A stretch of 64,000 nt of DNA from the NCBI GenBank assembly GCA_947455215.1, contig CANGNA010000004.1, positions 1 through 64,000 on the forward strand, written 5' to 3'. The notes beneath the pieces are model-generated. The model was given only the letters and a program-made list of their open reading frames with translations. It was not told where the DNA came from and ran no database searches. This DNA comes from Chitinophagaceae bacterium (GTDB lineage: Bacteria > Bacteroidota > Bacteroidia > Chitinophagales > Chitinophagaceae). A program made the translations under genes and the position numbers. This document shows, piece by piece, positions 48,960 to 59,601 of this stretch. The stretch's first letter is position 1. Every line of letters starts with the position of its first letter.

Positions 48960-48983
48960 AACGCCGGCGTTTGAGCCGGCGTT
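48960..48983 (-). terminator. Terminator of 49006-52935 gene
   Basis: AACGCCGGC-gtttga-GCCGGCGTT. Confidence 0.85.
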
Positions 48984-49005
48984 CTTCTTTACTTATCGAA
49001 AAATA

Positions 49006-52000
49006 CTATCGTATGAGTGTTACCTCACCCTTAGCGGTTTGGTTGGTGCCGGCGCAATCGTATATCACATAATAGAAATATACGCCCATATCCTGTGGCT
49101 CGCCGTTGAAGCTGCCATCCCACGAGCCTTTGCTTTCTTCGCGCGATTCGTATACCACCTGTCCCCAGCGGTTCTCAACACGGAAGAAATGGATCTTGTG
49201 ATGCCCCGTCATGATCGGGCGGAAGATATCGTTCTTGTGATCATTGTTAGGCGTGAAGGCTGTAGGGAACGATATGGTGCAGCACGGCTGTGCGTCCACA
49301 TATATGCTATCTGTAGCATCACATCCAAACGGAGTTGTCACTGAGAGCTTCACATACCCAGCCCAATCGACAGCACCATAAATACTGCTGTAATTGTTTT
49401 GCGTAGTGAAATTATGCTCGGGCGACCAATGATAGCTGTACCTGGAATCGAAATGCAGGGGTGAGAACAGGATGCTATCGCCGGTGCATGGCAGCGATTT
49501 ACCACCCACTACAGAATAAGGGGCAATAGATGCATCGGGGCGATCGCTGATCATAATGGTGTCTTTAACTGTGGTAGCCGGACAATTGGCATTGGTAACA
49601 GCGCTCATGGTAATAACATGCACACCGGCAGTATCCCATACTATATTATATGGTCCGCCGTGGTTTGACGAGTGTTTTACCACACGGCCCCCACCGAAAT
49701 TCCACAGGTAGTCGTTAATGCCGGGGCTGGTGAAATTGAGGGCTACCAGCACCGAGTCGCCCACACAAGCCGTAGAATTGGTGGTGAATGATGCGGGCGG
49801 TGCAGTAAGGAATACCGGCACATCGAACGGCATAGTACTGGCACAAGGCAGGTAACCATCGCTGATCGTGAGCGAGGCGGTATTGCCACCGAGCGAGGTA
49901 TCGAAACGCAGTACAATAGACGGATCGGACAGGGTACCCGCAGTAAGCGTTGCATATCCGGGGATGGTCCATGCAAACTGTATACCGGGGAACATTGGTC
50001 CTCCGTAATTGAGACTAATGGTATCGAACTGGCATTCGTAAGGCTTACCAGGCACTATGTTGAAATTGGGCCTGTTGTGTACATTAACCGTTAAAGGCGC
50101 GCGCGGGCCTTCGCAGCCATTGACCACCTGGCTTACAAACCACGTGGTGAGCCCGGCAGTAGCCACCGGAGGTATAGGTGCTACCACAGTACCGAAACCA
50201 CCTGATGGCAAGGTATACCAAACAAGGTTGCTCCCCACCGCGGTGAGCGGGAATACAGGGCTGGCATTCTGGCAGAGGTCGACATTAGCCGTAGTTGGTG
50301 CCGGCGGCAGTGCTTTAACAAACAGATTGAGTGTTACATTGGAATCGCAACCCAGCGGTGTGGTGAAGGTATGCGTGTAAGTGCCTGCCGTATTGTACAC
50401 ATTGCCGGCAAACGTATAAGTGGAGCCGGCACATATACTATCGTAGACAGTAACGAAGATGGGTGCCTGCACTGTAAGATGCAGTGCCACCACAGAATCG
50501 CAACCATTGACGGTTGGGAACACATGCGGGTAAACGCCGGTGGCATTGTATGTAGTGCCCGCAAATGTGTAACTGCCGCCCGCGCAAACTGTGATATTGA
50601 ACGAGCTACTGTAGATGGGATATACAACTATGTCTTTGGTAGTATAACAAGCGGTGGGCAACGTATAGGTTATTGTGGCCACACCAGCCGCTACCCCACC
50701 CACGGTACCGCCGGAAACAGTTGCCACTGACGTTGTGGAACTGGACCATGTGCCGGATGCCGGTGTGCTCGACAAGACTATTGTAGATCCCTGGCACACT
50801 GTGCCGGGACCTGCAATAGCGGTAGGCAACGGATTGACCGTAACAGCATAAGAGGTGCTACAGCCGGTGCCTGCAGTATAGACAATGGTTACAGTACCGG
50901 CAGATGCCCCGCCAACAACACCGGTAGCGCCTACGGTGGCAATAGCGGTGTTACTGCTTGTCCACGTGCCGCCAGCCAGCGTGTTGCTAAGCGTAATGGT
51001 ACTATTCACACAAACATTGTTAGGGCCGGATATGGGAGATAACAAATTGACCGTTACCAGGGCAGTATCGGAACAGCCGGCCGGAGTGATGTAGGTAATG
51101 ATAGTTGTACCTGCGCTAACACCATATACCACACCCGAACCGCTTACTGTAGCTACGCCCGGCGCGCTGCTGCTCCATGTACCACCACCTGTGGTATTGC
51201 TGAGCGCTGTATTGCCTCCTACACACACAGACATAGTGCCCGTAATGGGAGGTGCTGTATTTACGGTTATTGTGCTGGTGGCAGTAGCAGTAATGCCACA
51301 TGCATCAGTAACAGTTGCTGTATATGTGGTGGTAGCTGTGGGTGAAACAGTAACCGGAGAGCCAGTAAGGCCTCCCGGGCTCCAGCTGAAGGTGTATGGC
51401 GGTACGCCGTATATTGCAGAGGTAGATAATGTAGTAGACTGACCGGCACAAATAGTGGAACCGCCGGTGATAACCACAGGGTTGATCTCGACCGTATGCC
51501 CGATAACCGTGATGGTGAGCGGTGTGGCACCACTTACGTAAGTAGTAGCACAAGGCGCAGTGGTGAGGTAATTCTGATAGAAGTCCATGGTCATATTCAG
51601 GTTGTACGACGGGCACTGCGGCGCAGGTACACAGGAAGAAATATCTGAATAAATGGAAATATTGGTACCAGTGCAGGTGCCGGAGCCTATGAGGTTACAA
51701 AACCAATAAAAACCTCCTACACCAGTAGTTCCTGTAGGGCTACGACAGGTACCCAGCCGGAAGTCGACAGCGCCTTCATCGAGCCAGGCACCGCCGCTGG
51801 TAATATAATTAAACGACCATTGAATATCTGTAATGGTACAGTTGGCCGGCACGGTGGCAGCATTACTGTACACGCAGGGAACGGTCCAGTTAGTACTATA
51901 AGTAGACCCTGTGACCGGGCTGACAGTTGCGGTGGATACAAGCGGATCTATGATAACCGGATAAGCATCGGCGCTCCTGTTCAGGAAATCGCCCGGCAAG

Positions 52001-52935
52001 GCTATATCCACAGTATTACCATCGATCACATAATCGAGCTGGCGTAAGGTAGCTTTAGAATCATGTTTTTCGGCTGCGGTTGCAGGAGAGATAAAAAACA
52101 TATCGGCCCCGGCTGCATTTTTTATACTGAGTATACCGGAGAACACGGCACTGCTGCCGTGCGCCAGGCTCAGGCCAGCATCCATTTGCATATGATCGCG
52201 TACCAGCAGCCTGCCGTCAGCATACTCCGGCATGGCATTTTTGATGAAGAAGTTGGTCTTGGTCATGCCGCGCGCTACATATACTTCCATGTCTACACCG
52301 GGCCATGCATTGGTTACAAATACGCCGTCATCGCCGGCGGTATGGTGACTCCAGTCGGCTTTACCGAGCGACACTTGTAGCCCATCGGGACGTTGATAAA
52401 TCAGTTCAAGATCATTATTAAAACGGAATCCTTGCCCCGCTTTACCTACCGATGTGAACTTTCCCACAGCACTGACGCGCACGGGCACTTCTTGTTCTTC
52501 GGCCGCATAAACACCGGCAACGCCCGTTTGCGACAAATGAGCTTGTATAGTCCGCCAATTACCGGCGACATCGCGGTAGTGCATAGGCTTAGACGATGTC
52601 TGGCAATACACCTTCTTTTGTCCGTTGGCATCTACTCCCCGCTCTTTGAATGTCTTAGACATTTCGGTACGGTCGCCTATCAATTCATAACAATTATCAC
52701 AAGGTGTTTCTACGAATAGCATACCTGTTTCCGCGTGCGTTTCGTAACCGGCATTATGCGCAAGCACCTCGGCATCAGCATTCTTAACAGGAACCGAGAA
52801 TGACGTGTAGTTATGACCATTTGCGTTCATGCCGTTCTTAGCATGTACACCATCGGGTTGTTTGGCATAACCTACAGAAACGCAGGCCAGCGAAAACAGT
52901 ATGGAAAGATAAGATATGACTGGCTTTATGCGCAT
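49006..52935 (-). CDS. T9SS type-B sorted Ig-like repeat protein (gliding motility-associated C-terminal domain)
   Basis: Tandem Ig-like units (GGGTWSSSAPGVATVSG..); C-terminal FPTAFTPNNDHKNDIFRPIMTGHHKIHFFRVENRWGQVVYES. Confidence 0.92.
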   Translation of the reverse strand: MRIKPVISYLSILFSLACVSVGYAKQPDGVHAKNGMNANGHNYTSFSVPVKNADAEVLAHNAGYETHAETGMLFVETPCDNCYELIGDRTEMSKTFKERGVDANGQKKVYCQTSSKPMHYRDVAGNWRTIQAHLSQTGVAGVYAAEEQEVPVRVSAVGKFTSVGKAGQGFRFNNDLELIYQRPDGLQVSLGKADWSHHTAGDDGVFVTNAWPGVDMEVYVARGMTKTNFFIKNAMPEYADGRLLVRDHMQMDAGLSLAHGSSAVFSGILSIKNAAGADMFFISPATAAEKHDSKATLRQLDYVIDGNTVDIALPGDFLNRSADAYPVIIDPLVSTATVSPVTGSTYSTNWTVPCVYSNAATVPANCTITDIQWSFNYITSGGAWLDEGAVDFRLGTCRSPTGTTGVGGFYWFCNLIGSGTCTGTNISIYSDISSCVPAPQCPSYNLNMTMDFYQNYLTTAPCATTYVSGATPLTITVIGHTVEINPVVITGGSTICAGQSTTLSTSAIYGVPPYTFSWSPGGLTGSPVTVSPTATTTYTATVTDACGITATATSTITVNTAPPITGTMSVCVGGNTALSNTTGGGTWSSSAPGVATVSGSGVVYGVSAGTTIITYITPAGCSDTALVTVNLLSPISGPNNVCVNSTITLSNTLAGGTWTSSNTAIATVGATGVVGGASAGTVTIVYTAGTGCSTSYAVTVNPLPTAIAGPGTVCQGSTIVLSSTPASGTWSSSTTSVATVSGGTVGGVAAGVATITYTLPTACYTTKDIVVYPIYSSSFNITVCAGGSYTFAGTTYNATGVYPHVFPTVNGCDSVVALHLTVQAPIFVTVYDSICAGSTYTFAGNVYNTAGTYTHTFTTPLGCDSNVTLNLFVKALPPAPTTANVDLCQNASPVFPLTAVGSNLVWYTLPSGGFGTVVAPIPPVATAGLTTWFVSQVVNGCEGPRAPLTVNVHNRPNFNIVPGKPYECQFDTISLNYGGPMFPGIQFAWTIPGYATLTAGTLSDPSIVLRFDTSLGGNTASLTISDGYLPCASTMPFDVPVFLTAPPASFTTNSTACVGDSVLVALNFTSPGINDYLWNFGGGRVVKHSSNHGGPYNIVWDTAGVHVITMSAVTNANCPATTVKDTIMISDRPDASIAPYSVVGGKSLPCTGDSILFSPLHFDSRYSYHWSPEHNFTTQNNYSSIYGAVDWAGYVKLSVTTPFGCDATDSIYVDAQPCCTISFPTAFTPNNDHKNDIFRPIMTGHHKIHFFRVENRWGQVVYESREESKGSWDGSFNGEPQDMGVYFYYVIYDCAGTNQTAKGEVTLIR

Positions 52936-53102
52936 TAGACCGGTATTGAAGGAAAAAATAATAACTATTTAAAATAGACGTAATTCTACAAAAAAAAGTT
53001 GGGATTACTTAACATTTATAATGATAAACATTAAAAACAATAAATATAAATTAAATAAACACCATATAACACAGCCTTTTAGTAACCCTCGATTAAAAAG
53101 AG

Positions 53103-55136
53103 ATGACAATTGAGGGGCTGAAACAGCAGCAGGGACAAAGCAATAAATGGTGTAATTTCGCCGGAGTGATATCCCAGTCTTCTATTAACGAGGTAATGAG
53201 CCGTGCCGACATCATAGATGTGATAGGCCAGTTCGTGCGTTTGAAAAAGCGCGGGGCCAATTATATGGCCAATTGCCCGTTCCATAACGAGAAGTCGCCG
53301 TCGTTCAACGTATCTCCGGCGAAAGGTATATATAAATGTTTTGGTTGCGGTAAAGCGGGTAATGTAGTGAGTTTCATACAGGAACATGAGAAACTGACCT
53401 ACCCTGAGGCTATCCGCTGGCTGGCAGACTATTATAAAATAACCCTGCAGGAAACAGAACGCAGTCCTGAGCAGATACAGCAGCAGATGGCCGGCGAGGC
53501 GCTGCGCATACTGAACGAATATGCTGCTAATTACTTCCACGATTACCTGCTCAATAGCGAAGAGGGGCAGCTGATAGGCATGTCTTACTTTAAGCAGCGT
53601 GGGTTCAGGAAGGATATCATAGAGAAATTCAGGCTGGGGTATAATGCCGAGCAAAACGACCAATTCTATAATACAGCCGTAAGCAAGGGCCATAATAAAG
53701 AACTGCTGGCCAAGGCAGGACTGATAAAGGAACGCAATGGTTTTTACCACGATGTGTACCGCGGGCGCGTGATCTTCCCGATACAGGGGATGACCGGCCG
53801 CGTGCTGGGCTTTGGTGCCCGCATACTGAAGAGCAATGAAAAGGCTCCGAAGTACATTAACACGCCGGAGAACGAACTGTACCTGAAGAGCAAGATACTC
53901 TACGGCATGTACCAGAGCAGAAACGCTATTGGTAAGCAGGATGAGTGTTTTTTGGTGGAAGGCTATACGGACGTGATATCGCTGCACCAGGGTGGCGTAG
54001 AAAACGTAGTTGCCAGCAGCGGTACATCGCTTACAGAAGACCAGCTAAGGCTGATAGGCCAGCTAACCAAGAACCTGACCATACTATATGATGGTGATGC
54101 GGCGGGTATAAAGGCGGCACTTCGCGGGCTGGATATGGCCCTCGGCCAGAGCTTTAATGTGCAGCTGGTGTTGCTGCCCGATGGCGAAGACCCGGACAGC
54201 TTTATACAGAAATCAGGAGCAGCACAGTTTCACGAGTTTGTAAAGGAGCATAAACAGGATGTCATCAGCTTCCGCCTGCAGATAGGCATGAACGAGGTAG
54301 GCAATGACCCCGTGAAGAAGTCGAAGCTGGTGAATGAGATAGCCGAGAGCATATCACGCATCAACAAAGCTGAGGATTTTGCCCTGCAAGACCACTATAT
54401 CCGCACAGCATCTAACAAACTGCAGGTGGACGAGACCGGGCTGATCAACCTGGTGAACAAGTATATACGCGACCGTATAGACAATGACACCCGGCACCAG
54501 CAACGCCGCAACGAACAGGCCGCCCCACAGCTGAGCGAGGAGGACATGGCCCAGGCAGCAGCCTACGAGGGTAGCGAGCCGCAGCCGGCAACACCCGCGG
54601 CCAAAGAAGATTTGCAGGAATGGGCACTACTGCGCGTGCTGATAGAATATGGCCACATGGTATATGAAGGGTATGAAAGTGTAGCTAGGCTGATAGAGGA
54701 GCGTGTAGACCCATCGCTGCTGGAAAATGAAATGGTGCTGAAGCTGTACAACGAATATTTTGATCATTTTACCCACTTTGGCGGCGTGCCGGAGACACAC
54801 TATTTTGTGAATCACCCGGAGCCTACGGTACGAGAAAAAATGGCGTCGCTGCTGCACCACAATACCAACATAAGCCACAACTGGAAAGAGAAATATGGCA
54901 TAGAAAGTCTGAACGGGGCCATGACCTACGTGGTAGATGTGGATAGCACCCTCTCCTACTTCGAGTTCAAAAAGATATTGAAGATGGAAGAGGAGTTACT
55001 GAAGAAAATAAGCGAAGAGCAGGACCCCGCTAAACAACAGCGCATGCAGATGAAGTTTGTAGAGCTGCGCAAGATGGAAAAGGATATTTTGAAAAGACAC
55101 CGCCAGGTGGTATTCAAATCACTTAAAGTAAAATAA
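53103..55136 (+). CDS. dnaG: DNA primase
   Basis: Zn finger CPFHNEKSPSFNVSPAKGIYKCFGCGKAGN; TOPRIM FLVEGYTDVISLHQGG; start possibly GTG 53166. Confidence 0.96.
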   Translation: MTIEGLKQQQGQSNKWCNFAGVISQSSINEVMSRADIIDVIGQFVRLKKRGANYMANCPFHNEKSPSFNVSPAKGIYKCFGCGKAGNVVSFIQEHEKLTYPEAIRWLADYYKITLQETERSPEQIQQQMAGEALRILNEYAANYFHDYLLNSEEGQLIGMSYFKQRGFRKDIIEKFRLGYNAEQNDQFYNTAVSKGHNKELLAKAGLIKERNGFYHDVYRGRVIFPIQGMTGRVLGFGARILKSNEKAPKYINTPENELYLKSKILYGMYQSRNAIGKQDECFLVEGYTDVISLHQGGVENVVASSGTSLTEDQLRLIGQLTKNLTILYDGDAAGIKAALRGLDMALGQSFNVQLVLLPDGEDPDSFIQKSGAAQFHEFVKEHKQDVISFRLQIGMNEVGNDPVKKSKLVNEIAESISRINKAEDFALQDHYIRTASNKLQVDETGLINLVNKYIRDRIDNDTRHQQRRNEQAAPQLSEEDMAQAAAYEGSEPQPATPAAKEDLQEWALLRVLIEYGHMVYEGYESVARLIEERVDPSLLENEMVLKLYNEYFDHFTHFGGVPETHYFVNHPEPTVREKMASLLHHNTNISHNWKEKYGIESLNGAMTYVVDVDSTLSYFEFKKILKMEEELLKKISEEQDPAKQQRMQMKFVELRKMEKDILKRHRQVVFKSLKVK

Positions 55137-55140
55137 TTAT

Positions 55141-55551
55141 TTGGCACGCATACTGGCCCTTGACTACGGCAAAAAACGCACCGGCATAGCCGTTTCAGAC
55201 CCATTGCAGATCATTGCATCGGCCCTCGACACCGTAGACAGCGGCGAACTGATAGGCTACCTGAAGAAATACATTGCTGCCGAACCGGTAGAAAAGGTCA
55301 TTATAGGGTACCCACTGAATATGGATGACTCCCCTACCGACGCTACGCCGCTCGTGGAAAAGTTCATCACCAAGTTCGGCAATGTGTTCCCGCAGATACC
55401 GGTGGAAAAGGTGGATGAACGCATGACCTCGAAAATGGCCAGCCAGCAGATAGCCATGATGGGCCTGAAGAAGAAAGACCGGGAGAAGAAAGGGCTGATA
55501 GATGCTGTGGCAGCCGTTATTATATTGCAGGAGTATATGGGGATCTTTTAG
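55141..55551 (+). CDS. ruvX: Holliday junction resolvase RuvX/YqgF
   Basis: ARILALDYGKKRTGIAVSDPLQ; VDERMTS; TTG start. Confidence 0.93.
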   Translation: MARILALDYGKKRTGIAVSDPLQIIASALDTVDSGELIGYLKKYIAAEPVEKVIIGYPLNMDDSPTDATPLVEKFITKFGNVFPQIPVEKVDERMTSKMASQQIAMMGLKKKDREKKGLIDAVAAVIILQEYMGIF

Positions 55552-55866
55552 GCTTATTAAACCATCGGGGTTAAACCCATAAGTGTTCGAAACCCTACAA
55601 GGCTGCCTAATAAACCCCGGCCCTAAAGGGAGGTGATATTGGCGCTCCATCGGAAGCAGAAGCCATAATTATTCAAAACTCGTTTAAAAGTGTAGTCCCG
55701 CTGACGAATAACCCATTTTACCGATTCAATATTACAAAAAGGTAGACCCTACAGAACATTTCCATAGCACTTTGCGGGACTTCGCCCATCATGGGTGGAG
55801 ACCCGATTCTAGTATAACCAACCCTTACAGGAGTAATTATATATATCTAGGATCTCGGCCTACATA

Positions 55867-56679
55867 CTACAACAACAACGTCCCGTCGTTCAGCTTCACC
55901 TCAAAGTCTTTCAGGCCTTTGGTGACATCGCCCTGCATGTGGATGGCGCCCTTTTCAGCCATTTTGCGCAGGCGCCAGCCCAGGTACGTATCGCCGGTGG
56001 GGATAAAGGTTTTGGTCATGGCCTGGTGGATGACCTTTGATGCTTTCTGGTATTGGCTGTTGCAGGCTGCCAGTAGCAGGTTGTCGTAGTGCTCTTCGCT
56101 GCGCGATACTATCTTTTTGCTACCCTCCAGGGTGCGGATGCCGCCATTCTCGTTCACCAGGCGTTCCCACTCTTCGCTGTCCAGCTCCAGCTCTGCCGGT
56201 GTTACCAGGCGGGCCAGTTTGCGGGCCTTTATTACCTCTTTGGCTGTCACTTCGCCCAATCCTTTAGGGAAGAACAACTTACCATTCTCATCGAGGAACG
56301 GTAGACCGGCAATGCTCACTATATACAGCCTGCCACGCAGTTTGCCCAGGTATTTAAGTGTCCACAGGTAGGTACACATATCCGATGGCGATGGTGCGGT
56401 CCATATCCACACCTGTGCGGTCTCGTCTTTAGTAGCATCGAGGGTGAGCTGGAGCAGGCGCTCCATATCGTCGGCCTCAACAGGTGTTTTCTCATGATTA
56501 ATGACATCGTTCCAGAACGCGGAGCGCATTTCCGAGAATTTCTGTCCCTCGGCTTTTTGCAGTGGGCCTACGCTCAGCACATCTTTTATCACTATTACTT
56601 TATCATCTACCCCGCTTTGCTCTATAGCTGCGTTAAGTGGTGCAGCAGCCATATCGCCGGTAACTATATGCCAGATCAT
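55867..56679 (-). CDS. DUF1835 domain-containing protein
   Basis: MIWHIVTGDMAAAPLNAAIEQSG..; start 56679 preferred. Confidence 0.8.
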   Translation of the reverse strand: MIWHIVTGDMAAAPLNAAIEQSGVDDKVIVIKDVLSVGPLQKAEGQKFSEMRSAFWNDVINHEKTPVEADDMERLLQLTLDATKDETAQVWIWTAPSPSDMCTYLWTLKYLGKLRGRLYIVSIAGLPFLDENGKLFFPKGLGEVTAKEVIKARKLARLVTPAELELDSEEWERLVNENGGIRTLEGSKKIVSRSEEHYDNLLLAACNSQYQKASKVIHQAMTKTFIPTGDTYLGWRLRKMAEKGAIHMQGDVTKGLKDFEVKLNDGTLLL

Positions 56680-56817
56680 TAATATATGAATTGTAGGAGC
56701 AAATGTAATGAAAAGTATGTCGCGCCATGGGGAAAGCAATTAACATACACGGGATAGAATTGTTGGGCGGTTAGCTGATTGCTTCTATATTTACAATACC
56801 CAATTACCAATAAGAAC

Positions 56818-57507
56818 ATGAATGAATTTGTAAGCATCAAGAACTGGCAGGAGGACGATAAACCGCGGGAGAAGATGATGCTGCGCGGTGCGGCCGCACT
56901 TACCGATGCTGAATTACTGGCGATACTGATATCGAGCGGCACAAAAGAACGATCGGCACTGGACCTGGGCAGGGATATACTGGCTATGGCCCACCAAAAC
57001 CTGCGCGAACTGGGCAAGCTGAGCCTGAAAGACCTGCAAAAGACCAAGGGCATTGGCGAAGCCAGGGCCATAACCATTGCCGCAGCTATGGAGCTGGGCC
57101 GCCGCAGGCAGCTATCGGAAGGGCTGGAGCGCCCTGCTATACGCAGCAGTCGCGATGCTGCCGAAATAGTAATGCCCCTGCTGCAAGACCTGACCCAGGA
57201 AGCCTTTTGTGCCGTGTATCTGAACCATAATAATAAAGTACTGAAGACAGAGATGATCAGCAATGGCGGGCTTACCGGCACTGTGGCCGATGTGCGCATC
57301 ATTTTAAAAAATGCCCTGCTGTGCAATGCCAGCAACCTGATAGTGGCGCACAACCACCCATCGGGCAATAAGAACCCAAGCGAGGCTGATAAACAGATAA
57401 CCCGAAAAATAAGAGAGGCCGCCGCCATAATGGACATGAAGTTGATAGATCATATCATAATAGCCGGACACGATTATTATAGTTTCGGGGATGAGGGGTT
57501 GATATGA
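56818..57507 (+). CDS. radC: RadC/JAB-domain protein
   Basis: KDLQKTKGIGEARAITIAAAMELGRR; LLCNASNLIVAHNHPSGNKNPSEAD. Confidence 0.95.
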   Translation: MNEFVSIKNWQEDDKPREKMMLRGAAALTDAELLAILISSGTKERSALDLGRDILAMAHQNLRELGKLSLKDLQKTKGIGEARAITIAAAMELGRRRQLSEGLERPAIRSSRDAAEIVMPLLQDLTQEAFCAVYLNHNNKVLKTEMISNGGLTGTVADVRIILKNALLCNASNLIVAHNHPSGNKNPSEADKQITRKIREAAAIMDMKLIDHIIIAGHDYYSFGDEGLI

Positions 57508-57548
57508 GGTGTTTGTAAAGTACTTAACAACGGTTTGTGATTGCCTCT

Positions 57549-57763
57549 TAAGCCATCGGGTTGAAACCCGATGCTATTATAGCCGGCCCTTACAGGGCCT
57601 TTCATATTGCTTGTTGGCTACAAACATTTTGCCCCCGTGGGGCAATGACGTGCTATGTGTTTAGGTTTATGGCAGATGTCTTTCGCTCTTTCAGAGCTTA
57701 TCCGCTTTTTCGGGTATTCCCGGGACTTCATCCCGGGCTATTATCTTTCGGTCTTTCAGACCG
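57549..57763. repeat. Run of six consecutive short hairpins
   Basis: CATCGGGTTgaaACCCGATG; GGCCCTtacAGGGCC; TTGCCCCcgtGGGGCAA; GCTCTttcAGAGC; CCCGGGActtcaTCCCGGG; CGGTCTttcAGACCG. Confidence 0.85.
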
Positions 57764-57788
57764 ATCGGGCATGTTAGAAATTTAATGT

Positions 57789-58202
57789 TTATTGGTTCAG
57801 GAAACCGGCGAATGCTTTTAATATCTCTCTTTCTGTAGTTTCGGATAAATCGCAATTCTGGGCTATGATAACATCCAGATCGGCACATAAGCTTTCGACC
57901 TGCTGTTTTAATATGGGGTTTTGTGCCCAGAACTGCTTGTCTGATGTCAATAGGTTGACAAGTAAGTCTCCCGGGTAATAGTCGCCTTCTGCAAACAGAT
58001 CGTCCTTCAGGATGTTGATGGCCGTGGGGACAGTGTTGGACAAACAAACATTCTGCCCGATCAATAGGCGCAGATCTTCAACAGACAGGTCTGTGATGCT
58101 CTTTTTACGAACACTATATAGTTGTCTTATCAAGCCTGAAGCATCCGGTGCGGGAGCCTGCCAATAGTCTTGTTCTATATTCTCAATACTCTGTTCTTTC
58201 AT
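57789..58202 (-). CDS. Contact-dependent growth inhibition immunity-like protein (CdiI family)
   Basis: DLSVEDLRLLIGQNVCLSNTVPTAINILKDDLFAEGDYYPGDLLVNLL matches the family pattern as I recall it. Confidence 0.7.
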   Translation of the reverse strand: MKEQSIENIEQDYWQAPAPDASGLIRQLYSVRKKSITDLSVEDLRLLIGQNVCLSNTVPTAINILKDDLFAEGDYYPGDLLVNLLTSDKQFWAQNPILKQQVESLCADLDVIIAQNCDLSETTEREILKAFAGFLNQ

Positions 58203-59508
58203 TTTTAATATTTATGAAGCATAACAATGCACAAAACGGTAGCAACCAGATCATTTTGGCACCGTAGCGGCCGGCTACTGTGGATAGTGCGGCCAAGTCG
58301 GCACAGTTGATAATGACCGAGACAACAAGAATGAACAATACCTGTTTTAGGGCCGACGACATCTTGCGCCGGCGGAACAACATGAAATAAACAAGTGCCA
58401 GGCAACTAAGCGCTACCACCACGAGCAATATCTTGTTGACCCACACTACCCGTTTTTGCAGATCGGTGTTGTTCTGTATAGCACTGTTGAATTGAGATAG
58501 CTCACCCGGCATGTAGCAGCGCATCTGCTCATTTACATTGGTTCCCTCGCGGAACATAAAAGTGCCTGTACCAATATCAAAACTCATGGCTTGCCTGCCA
58601 AACTGAACGAAAGATTGCTTTATATACATCCAGAGATAGCGTGGCGTGGTCATCACGTCGCGGTCTATAGCCGTAAACTCTTCCTTGGATCCGGCCCAGT
58701 CGCCCACCTTATACAGCGGGCTGTTGGGCAACCATATAAATGCATCGCTGGTGGTGGGTAGCTGGTCTTTATAGGCACACAACTTATAGTGTTTATTGCT
58801 GCATTGTTCGTTCAGGTATACCGGCAGTATACCTTTTTCCACCAATGTGCCGGTAAAAAATACATGCTTAGACTTGCTGAGCGCAGAGCCCATAACAGCT
58901 ATACCGGATAACGACAGTACTATAAGGATAATGGTCCTATTCCGCACATCGCGAAACCATAAAGGCATAACGTATAACCGCCGGGAGAGCATTAAAACCA
59001 GCAGCAACCCCGCAAATAATATGGGGTGCGACATATGCACTGCCACCGATAGCCAGAACAATACGTACAAGGTTATCTTGTGCCTGTCGCCCGCAAACAA
59101 CAGTACGATACACAGGCAGGCGATGGAGGTGAAAATGTCGGGGTGTATCATAGATACCAACCATGGCAGGGATGTACACTGCGATAAAAACAACACAACC
59201 AGCACGCTAACCACAGGCAACCTGTCGGGCGAAAAGAACAGTTGCAGCACCCGGGTGATGAGCCACGAAACAATAAATGCCTGAGCCACTACAGCCAGCC
59301 ATAGGGAGAGTCCGCTAAGACTGAACAGGCGCAACAGCAGTCCGTAAGTAATGGGCCGGTCGAACGGGGTCTCTGGCTTGAAGCCCGAGGCGATATAGGT
59401 GCCGGCGTCGGGGTCTACCAGCGGATAATGGTTGTACACAGCAGGCAGTATCAGCAGTGCTGTGCAAACCAATAGCGCAATATAACTGGTGATCCGTTTG
59501 GTGTTCAT
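58183..59508 (-). CDS. Hypothetical polytopic membrane protein (GT-C-like)
   Basis: Many TM segments; YPLVDPDAGTYIASGFKPETPFDRPITYGLLLR. Confidence 0.75.
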   Translation of the reverse strand: MNTKRITSYIALLVCTALLILPAVYNHYPLVDPDAGTYIASGFKPETPFDRPITYGLLLRLFSLSGLSLWLAVVAQAFIVSWLITRVLQLFFSPDRLPVVSVLVVLFLSQCTSLPWLVSMIHPDIFTSIACLCIVLLFAGDRHKITLYVLFWLSVAVHMSHPILFAGLLLVLMLSRRLYVMPLWFRDVRNRTIILIVLSLSGIAVMGSALSKSKHVFFTGTLVEKGILPVYLNEQCSNKHYKLCAYKDQLPTTSDAFIWLPNSPLYKVGDWAGSKEEFTAIDRDVMTTPRYLWMYIKQSFVQFGRQAMSFDIGTGTFMFREGTNVNEQMRCYMPGELSQFNSAIQNNTDLQKRVVWVNKILLVVVALSCLALVYFMLFRRRKMSSALKQVLFILVVSVIINCADLAALSTVAGRYGAKMIWLLPFCALLCFINIKNERTEY

Positions 59509-59601
59509 GGAATATCAAATATAGGGTACTATTGGTTGCAACAGGTCAGCTGAAATATTATCACATCCATTCTTTAACTTGCAGTATTCAAAACCGTAAC
59601 G

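Noticed and set aside
53079-53987. 302-aa minus-strand ORF
   Set aside because: Antisense to dnaG zinc-finger and core region
55552-55866. Possible riboswitch or ncRNA between ruvX and the DUF1835 gene (AGTCCCGC...GCGGGACT inverted repeat)
   Set aside because: Only an 8-bp inverted repeat ~80 nt apart, no conserved core I recognise; more likely another degraded repeat
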